NCBI GenBank assembly: GCA_003229235.1
Contig: QIIH01000148.1
Span: 1 to 10,618 of the forward strand
Direction: 5' to 3'
DNA from: Flavobacteriales bacterium
GTDB lineage: Bacteria; Bacteroidota; Bacteroidia; Flavobacteriales; Flavobacteriaceae
DNA length: 10,618 nt
Translations under genes and position numbers: made by a program
The notes under the pieces: generated by a model
What the model was told of the DNA's origin: nothing
Databases searched by the model: none
What the model saw: only the letters and a program-made list of their open reading frames with translations
Shown here: piece after piece, positions 5,938 to 10,618 of the stretch
Layout: each line of letters opens with the position of its first letter
How positions within the stretch are numbered: the first letter of the stretch is position 1

Positions 5938-6927
5938 TTAATGAATCAGCCGTTTAAAAATTAATACGAGGTTATTTATCAAAACCAAGAATAGCCCTAA
6001 ACCCAAAGCCGCTCCCAAAGGATAGTAGTATAGCAGTGTTATTGGAGTATACGATTCCTCTTCGTATTCTATGGGTTCGAGTGTGTCCAGTTCGGCGTAG
6101 ATTTTTTCAAGTTCTTGAGCATCGATTGCTCTAAAATATTTTCCGCCAGTTAGCTCGGCAATTTCGATTAATGTTCTTTCGTCTAAATCTGAGGAACTGC
6201 TACCAGGATTGCCAATACCGATAGTGTAAATTATAGTAGAATCTTTTTTTGCCATGTTTGCGGCGTCAAGCGGTAAAATTTCTGTCCCACTATCGACTCC
6301 GTCTGTCAGAAGCAGCATCACTTTGCTCTGAATGGTATCTCTTTCGAAGAGGTCCATCCCTTTTACGATGGCCTTACCTATGTTAGTCATTTGCCCTGCC
6401 ATTCCTACATCGGCTTCGTCAAGCATTGTTTTAACCGTTTTAAGGTCTGTAGTAAATGGTGCTTGTACATAGGCATTACTAGCGAAAAACACTAAGCCCA
6501 TTTTGTCGCTTTCTCTCCTGATAATAAAATCTCCCATTATATTTTTAACTCCCTCCCAACGCGTTACTCGCTTACCATCAGTAACCCAATCATTTTTTGC
6601 CATACTAAACGACAAATCGGCTAGAATTAAAAAGTTGCGCGATGTTTTTATCTTTTTTTCAGGTTTACCAATAAGCTCTGGAGAAGCCATTGCCAGGATT
6701 AGTAACAGCCAAATGAGATACATAAAAACCGATATATACCAGCTTCTTTTTTTGATATACGAGGCTTTTTTTGGTTTTTGCTTAGATACAGTAGCGGCTG
6801 CATTGAAGTAAGGATATATTAAGGCTGCGCTGCGGTTTTTAATAGCAGGCAACAACCAATAGACAAGAAATGGTAGTGCTGCCAAAAAAGCAACATAAGG
6901 ATATGCAAATTGAAAGTTTTCAGGCAT
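5938..6927 (-). CDS. batA: BatA: VWA-domain membrane protein
   Basis: The product is 329 residues, the usual BatA length. It opens with MPENFQFAYPYVAFLAALPF and membrane helices at about 9-28 and 63-83, the second ending in the characteristic ASPELIGK. A von Willebrand A domain follows with a complete MIDAS: DLSFS (104-108), Thr181 in QMTNIG and Asp209 in LLLTDGVDSG. Later parts are also typical (YTIGIGNPG, TGGKYFRA). The C-terminal helix at about 297-324 returns the chain to the membrane, so the VWA domain is held between two anchors. The start ATG lies inside the end of the DUF4381 gene (8-bp overlap) and the stop is 2 bp before BatB-BatC, consistent with coupled translation. The identification is secure; the cellular substrate is unknown. 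Confidence 0.93.
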   Translation of the reverse strand: MPENFQFAYPYVAFLAALPFLVYWLLPAIKNRSAALIYPYFNAAATVSKQKPKKASYIKKRSWYISVFMYLIWLLLILAMASPELIGKPEKKIKTSRNFLILADLSFSMAKNDWVTDGKRVTRWEGVKNIMGDFIIRRESDKMGLVFFASNAYVQAPFTTDLKTVKTMLDEADVGMAGQMTNIGKAIVKGMDLFERDTIQSKVMLLLTDGVDSGTEILPLDAANMAKKDSTIIYTIGIGNPGSSSSDLDERTLIEIAELTGGKYFRAIDAQELEKIYAELDTLEPIEYEEESYTPITLLYYYPLGAALGLGLFLVLINNLVLIFKRLIH

Positions 6928-7393
6928 GCTTTTTTATCCAATTTATGCTCATGGCTGCAAATTCGTTTATAGTAAAACTGTCGTTCTCGTTAAACTCATT
7001 TTTGTAAACAGCACTAGCAATTACATCGTGATGCCTACTAAAAGAAGGTTGCTTAATTTTATTATCCAAAAAAAGAAGCCAGCCTTTTCCTTCTAAAGAA
7101 GCCACCGTTTTTCTGTCATAAGATTGTAAGGCAGTTTGCTTTAACTGGAACATAATTTGAGAGATTAAAAAGCTCATCGAACTTTTATTGTCCTGCGCTA
7201 GGTCTTCAATTATCGAAACAGCTTCTCTTCTGTAGGCCTTCTTTTTATAACCCAAGTAATATTTATAGACCATATAGCCCAATAAGAAAAACAACATAAT
7301 AAAGAGTATTTTCCAGCCTATCGTGTCTGTGGTAAATTGTACCGGAACAGCGTCGATAATTGGGTTTAACTGTATGTCTTGGTCTTGTTGCAC
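6920..7393 (-). CDS. DUF4381-type single-span membrane protein of the Bat operon
   Basis: The frame is open further upstream, with a possible TTG start at 7430-7432 that would overlap DUF58 by 29 bp. I prefer GTG at 7391-7393, which sits 10 bp after the DUF58 stop, is preceded by a weak TAGGGC purine stretch, and gives 157 residues opening QQDQDIQLNPIIDAVP. That matches the family's beginning (D-I-x-L-P-x-P-I ahead of a Trp-containing membrane segment). There is no ATG until deep in the membrane helix. One transmembrane helix lies at about 26-47, then a basic stretch (YKKKAYRREA) and a helical cytoplasmic domain with GKGWLLFLDN. Proteins of this type sit between DUF58 and BatA in MoxR/VWA operons; their role is not defined. 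The end overlaps the BatA start by 8 bp. Confidence 0.8.
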   Translation of the reverse strand: MQQDQDIQLNPIIDAVPVQFTTDTIGWKILFIMLFFLLGYMVYKYYLGYKKKAYRREAVSIIEDLAQDNKSSMSFLISQIMFQLKQTALQSYDRKTVASLEGKGWLLFLDNKIKQPSFSRHHDVIASAVYKNEFNENDSFTINEFAAMSINWIKKHA

Positions 7394-7403
7394 TTGCCCT
7401 AGA

Positions 7404-8342
7404 TTATTGTTTATAATTACTAAATACCTCAATCAATTGCTCTTGGATGGGATCTATTGTATTTACTTTAAAAATGTTGATTTTATATTTTTCTAACTCC
7501 GATTTAAACCTCTTGTAATTATCCTCATAGGAGGCCTTGAGCTTCTCTTTGAGCTGTCTGTTTTTGACATTCAAGTTAATTTGATATGTCTTATTGGATA
7601 CAACTAATTTCTCTGACGGGAGGCGCTCTTCTAAGGGGTCATACACCTTAATTAAGACTACATCATTATGGAGAGCCAACTGGCTTAAGTATTGTAACAC
7701 AGCCTTATTGTATCTGTGAAAATCGCTAATAATAAAAACTACAAAATCGTGCGTAACAACATTGTTTATTTTGGCAATTACTTCGGGTAGAGATTTTTCG
7801 AAATCGAAGGTTTTGGGGTTGTAAATAGACCGATTCGCATCTACAATTTTCTGTAAAAAATAAATAATGTTTCTCGAGTCGCGCTTAGGAGTTACTAAAT
7901 CGTAATTATCGCCCGTAAAAACCATCCCACCGATTCGGTCGCCTTTCTTTTTAATCTTATGCGCAATAATAGAAGCCAATTCGCCAGCTATAACAGCCTT
8001 TGTTTTATTCTGTGACCCAAAGCCCATAGTAGGAGATTGGTCTACAAAAATAAACGCTGGTTTCTCCTTTTCCTCAGTAAAGACCTTGGTGTGAGTTTTA
8101 CCCGTTTTTGCGGTAACGTTCCAGTCTATATTTCTAATGTCGTCGCCAATAACATAGGGTCTAGCTTCTTCGAAATCTAATCCTCTACCACGTAGTCTAG
8201 AAGCGTATCTCCCAGACAAAACACTATTAGATTTTTTTTTGCCTGTTCCTAAATTGACAACCGAACTAAACCACTCAAATTTTAGTAAATTTTCGAGGGT
8301 AAGAAATATTTTGGAATCCTTATTAGATTTTTTCGATTTCAT
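7404..8342 (-). CDS. DUF58 domain protein (VWA-like) of the MoxR-Bat operon
   Basis: The product is 312 residues, cytoplasmic, with no membrane segment. Residues 51-81 hold the DUF58 signature RGRGLDFEEARPYVIGDD followed by IRNIDWNVTAKTG, and TKVFTEEKE comes soon after. The second half has a VWA-like fold in which the first MIDAS loop reads DQSPT (101-105), and SDFHR near 206 occupies the later acidic loop. DUF58 proteins almost always sit next to a MoxR ATPase and are thought to be its partner or adaptor. The start ATG lies 11 bp after the MoxR stop and the stop is 10 bp before the preferred GTG of the next gene. Assignment is secure by motif and context; function is inferred. Confidence 0.93.
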   Translation of the reverse strand: MKSKKSNKDSKIFLTLENLLKFEWFSSVVNLGTGKKKSNSVLSGRYASRLRGRGLDFEEARPYVIGDDIRNIDWNVTAKTGKTHTKVFTEEKEKPAFIFVDQSPTMGFGSQNKTKAVIAGELASIIAHKIKKKGDRIGGMVFTGDNYDLVTPKRDSRNIIYFLQKIVDANRSIYNPKTFDFEKSLPEVIAKINNVVTHDFVVFIISDFHRYNKAVLQYLSQLALHNDVVLIKVYDPLEERLPSEKLVVSNKTYQINLNVKNRQLKEKLKASYEDNYKRFKSELEKYKINIFKVNTIDPIQEQLIEVFSNYKQ

Positions 8343-8353
8343 TCATGGGCGAA

Positions 8354-9322
8354 TTAGGCTACCACGGCTACTACTTCAATTATTTTGTCAATTATTTGAT
8401 CTGTTGTAACACCTTCGGCTCTGCCTTTATAACTCAAGGCAATTCTATGGCGCAATACATCTTTGCAAATAAGGTGAATGTCTTCTGGAGCTACATAATC
8501 TCTCCCTTGCATCCAGGCGTTTGTTCTGCTACAACGATCTAATGCGATAGTGCCTCTAGGGCTTGCACCAAAGTCGATTAACTTGGCTAACTCGGTGTCA
8601 AATTTCTCGGGATACCGCGTGGCCGAAATCAAACTAACCATGTATTTTTCGATGTCTTCTGTTACTTTGATATTCGCAATTTCTTTTCGAGCATCAAAAA
8701 TTGCCTGTTGTGAAATGGTCTTTAATGAGGGTTTGTTTTTTGTTTTTGACGCTTCATTTTTATTAAGACGCATAATTTCCAGTTCGGCATTGTCGTCTGG
8801 ATAATCAATAATGGTATGAATCAAAAAGCGATCCATTTGAGCTTCAGGCAGCGGATAAGTTCCCTCTTGTTCGATCGGGTTTTGCGTTGCCATAACCATA
8901 AACAAATCGTCCATCTTATAGGTTTTACCCGAAACGGTAACCTGCCGCTCTTCCATAGCCTCGAGTAACGCAGACTGTACTTTTGCTGGAGCCCTGTTAA
9001 TTTCGTCTGCGAGAATTAGATTGCTAAAAATAGGACCTTTTTGAAACACAAATTTCTCTTTTTCGTTTGGCACATAAATTTCTGTACCTGTAATATCCGA
9101 CGGCAGCAGATCTGGTGTAAATTGTATTCTACTCAAGCCGCAATCCAAATTTTTTGCCAAGGCTTTTATTGCTCTTGTTTTTGCCAAACCAGGCAAACCC
9201 TCCAACAACATATTACCATCTGCTAGCAATGCCAAAATGATGCTGTCAATGAGCTGCGCTTGTCCAATAATGGACATAGACATTTGTTCTTTTAAAGCTG
9301 TAATCGATTCAAATGGAGACAT
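8354..9322 (-). CDS. moxR: MoxR-family AAA+ ATPase
   Basis: The product is 322 residues, the usual MoxR size. In order: Walker A GLPGLAKT (42-49), the pre-Walker B insert FTPDLLPSDITG, Walker B LILADEINRAP with Asp106 and Glu107, sensor 1 ATQNP (Asn148), arginine finger AQMDRF (Arg165), and sensor 2 GASPRG (Arg256) in the lid. MoxR proteins are ATP-driven chaperone-like machines that act with VWA-domain partners, here DUF58 and the BatA and BatB proteins downstream. It is the first gene of the operon, with a 133-bp gap to the previous gene, so the operon promoter should lie just upstream. The start ATG has no clear Shine-Dalgarno, as usual in this phylum. Confidence 0.96.
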   Translation of the reverse strand: MSPFESITALKEQMSMSIIGQAQLIDSIILALLADGNMLLEGLPGLAKTRAIKALAKNLDCGLSRIQFTPDLLPSDITGTEIYVPNEKEKFVFQKGPIFSNLILADEINRAPAKVQSALLEAMEERQVTVSGKTYKMDDLFMVMATQNPIEQEGTYPLPEAQMDRFLIHTIIDYPDDNAELEIMRLNKNEASKTKNKPSLKTISQQAIFDARKEIANIKVTEDIEKYMVSLISATRYPEKFDTELAKLIDFGASPRGTIALDRCSRTNAWMQGRDYVAPEDIHLICKDVLRHRIALSYKGRAEGVTTDQIIDKIIEVVAVVA

Positions 9323-9455
9323 AATTATTAGTTCAAGTTAGTTTAGGCTTTAATTAGTATTCATTTTCAGTAGGTGCTATTACCTAACTAAAGATTGAGT
9401 GGGAGGACGAACGAGCTATAGATTTATAGCAAGATATAGATATTTTGAGCCATTA
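9323..9455 (-). other. Intergenic region expected to carry the moxR-bat promoter
   Basis: This region follows the PaiB-type gene and precedes moxR. The nearest -7-like string is TAACTTGA, about 15 bp upstream of the moxR ATG on the minus strand, which fits TAnnTTTG poorly and has no paired -33 element. A perfect six-pair stem, GCTATA (9415-9420) and TATAGC (9425-9430) around GATT, has no U tract on the minus strand, so it is not called a terminator. No small ORF was seen. Confidence 0.4.
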
Positions 9456-10094
9456 TTAAATATTTGGGAACAGATCCTTTGCTCTTTTTTTCATCTCAGC
9501 AGCAATCTCGCGACCATCTTCGTCTTGACCTTTAAGCTTCTCAATAATATTTTGATAGCTCTCTTCGTCTTTTTCTTGACTTAATTTAAAAACAGTGTCA
9601 ATTTTTATTACCTCAATTTCGAAAGCCACGATCATGTGCATTACTCTCTTTTTAAAGTCTGCAGGCAGGTTGTCATATACTGTTGAAGACTCTTGGTTGT
9701 ACCCTTCAAAATGTAGTGATGTCATTTTAAGTATATCTTCTAGCGCAGCATCGTCTAAAAACTTGATGATTCCTTTTGCGTGTACACTCATGTAGTTCCA
9801 GGTAGACGGGCTATTCGGGTTGCTGTACCAGGTACCGCTTACATAGGTATGCCTGCCTGTAAAAACAGCAAGCACATTTTGGTTATGTAAAAAAGCTTTA
9901 TGGTGGTCAGAATTTTTCATAATATGCCCTCGCAACACTTTTTTACCATCCTTATCTTCAATAAAAACGGGCAATTGAGTTACCACAGGGCAGTTATCAG
10001 AATCACATCCCGTTAAAAAAGCAAAGGGGTACTTTTCGACGAATTCTTTAACGGTCTGTTCGTCTTTTTCTTTGTGATATGGGAAATTGTACAT
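9456..10094 (-). CDS. PaiB-family FMN-binding split-barrel protein
   Basis: From ATG at 10092-10094 the product is 212 residues. This start is chosen because the family opens with a short M-Y-x-P-x-H/Y stretch (here MYNFPYHKEKDEQTVKEF); a longer frame to 10169 adds 25 residues with no family character. Family marks in order are YPFAFLTG (22-29), LRGHIMKNSDHHKAF (54-68, usually G-H-x-A-R-x-N), TGRHTYVSGTWY (79-90, usually GPHAYVSPSWY), STWNYMSVHAKG (97-108) and FKLSQEKDEESY (169-180). PaiB was described in Bacillus as a negative transcriptional regulator; related proteins bind FMN or heme and may be oxidoreductases. The gene lies 120 bp after the hydrolase gene, probably with its own promoter. 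The family call is secure; the biological role is open. Confidence 0.9.
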   Translation of the reverse strand: MYNFPYHKEKDEQTVKEFVEKYPFAFLTGCDSDNCPVVTQLPVFIEDKDGKKVLRGHIMKNSDHHKAFLHNQNVLAVFTGRHTYVSGTWYSNPNSPSTWNYMSVHAKGIIKFLDDAALEDILKMTSLHFEGYNQESSTVYDNLPADFKKRVMHMIVAFEIEVIKIDTVFKLSQEKDEESYQNIIEKLKGQDEDGREIAAEMKKRAKDLFPNI

Positions 10095-10214
10095 TCGTTT
10101 AGATATTGTATTAGCGCAGTATTGCGCAGCGTTACCAAATGTCCTGCTTACATTAGTCAACCAACCCAAAGGGCAGCACTAATTAGCGTTTTTAAAACTA
10201 GAAAAACAAGCCCA

Positions 10215-10618
10215 TCAGTTAGCACAGTTTGCAGGAACAGTTTCGCTAGTAATAAAGCTTGTACAGGTGTCACACATTAAGCTCTTAAAAAAACAGGCGA
10301 CTCTTCCTACCACAAATGCAACACCTTCTTTTTTTCTATAAACTACGTGCCCTGCCGTTGGTACTATCGTAAAATCATTGCAAACATCTTGCTCACTTAG
10401 CATGTTGTGAAGCGCCCTCGAACCAAACCCTGTAATCGCGCTTTTATCTATAGGGACTACCTTATCGAGCTCGCCATGAAATGAGATCATAGGCAATAGT
10501 TCTTCATCAGGACTAAGAACAGCTGGAGAAACCGCACCATAATTGTTAAATATTGCCTTAATTGTAAATGTTTGTTTAAGCGTATTCCCAGACGAATCTA
10601 ATGATCCGAACGTCGTTT
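10215..10618 (-). CDS. Alpha/beta hydrolase (esterase/depolymerase-like), C-terminal part, runs off right edge
   Basis: About 134 codons are visible, open to the right edge; the start and the nucleophile-serine region are outside. The end of the fold is present: MISFHGELDKVVPID near 10490-10446 carries the usual catalytic Asp loop (HGxxDxxVP), and the later PTAGHVVY near 10360-10337 carries the likely catalytic His. This layout is that of secreted feruloyl-esterase or polyhydroxybutyrate-depolymerase-like hydrolases, but a substrate cannot be named. The last 27 residues carry four Cys (ACFF, MCDTC, NCAN), suggesting disulfides and thus export. There is no type IX secretion sorting domain after them; TGA ends the frame. 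ATG and TTG codons inside the fragment should not be taken as its start. Confidence 0.8.
   Translation of the reverse strand, partial: TTFGSLDSSGNTLKQTFTIKAIFNNYGAVSPAVLSPDEELLPMISFHGELDKVVPIDKSAITGFGSRALHNMLSEQDVCNDFTIVPTAGHVVYRKKEGVAFVVGRVACFFKSLMCDTCTSFITSETVPANCAN

Noticed and set aside
9415..9430. GCTATA-GATT-TATAGC hairpin as a terminator
   Set aside because: AT-rich six-pair stem with no U tract on the minus strand, and it lies upstream of moxR, where minus-strand genes do not end.
10108..10128. GCGCA-GTAT-TGCGC inverted repeat upstream of the PaiB-type gene
   Set aside because: Only five pairs, no U tract and no symmetry beyond the arms; likely chance.
10095..10169. N-terminal 25-residue extension of the PaiB-type protein (from 10169)
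   Set aside because: The extension does not look like the family, while ATG at 10092-10094 gives the expected opening MYNFPYH.
10215..10496. Separate 93-codon gene starting at TTG 10496
   Set aside because: The frame stays open to the right edge and reads as the continuation of an alpha/beta hydrolase, so the internal TTG is not a start.

Overview
The window looks like a chromosomal segment of a marine or environmental member of Bacteroidota, most likely Flavobacteriaceae. The evidence is an AT-rich genome, A-rich leaders with almost no Shine-Dalgarno sequences, and a complete Bat-type operon (MoxR AAA+ ATPase, DUF58, DUF4381, BatA, a BatB-BatC fusion, BatD) in the order usual for that phylum. 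No rRNA, tRNA, CRISPR array, transposase or integrase was seen.

Left part (1-2042). The 5' end of a GNAT acetyltransferase gene runs off the left edge on the minus strand. A gene-free divergent region of about 310 bp with stacked inverted repeats separates it from a plus-strand gene pair. The first gene of the pair encodes a 378-residue protein that I consider the most unusual object here. It has an N-terminus of eight 11-residue repeats, each opening with Cys (the first half charged, the second half Trp-rich), then a long hydrophobic region, then a C-terminal metzincin-like zinc-protease site with a Met-turn, and no signal peptide. Nine bases downstream is a gene for a 143-residue protein with two predicted membrane segments and no recognisable family. 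The two look like one module.

Middle (2104-9322). Everything is on the minus strand. MoxR (8354-9322) is the first gene, followed by DUF58, DUF4381, BatA, BatB-BatC and BatD, with gaps or overlaps of no more than about 11 bp. This is a single operon for a membrane-anchored MoxR/VWA assembly: the AAA+ ATPase and the DUF58 protein are cytoplasmic, the VWA proteins are membrane-bound, and the BatD and TPR parts lie largely in the periplasm. After a 56-bp gap comes a VOC/glyoxalase-fold gene that appears to lack the usual metal ligands. Next come two very small ORFs (32 and 38 codons) in the same frame, separated only by TAG-TAT; the second is a single-span membrane peptide. They converge on the metzincin pair.

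Right part (9456-10618). Two more minus-strand genes: a complete PaiB-type FMN-binding split-barrel protein, and the C-terminal end of an alpha/beta hydrolase that enters from the right edge.

Most of the window is ordinary for the phylum. The regions worth attention are the repeat/metzincin pair with its upstream palindromes, the tandem small ORFs, and the lipoprotein-like junction inside the BatB-BatC fusion.
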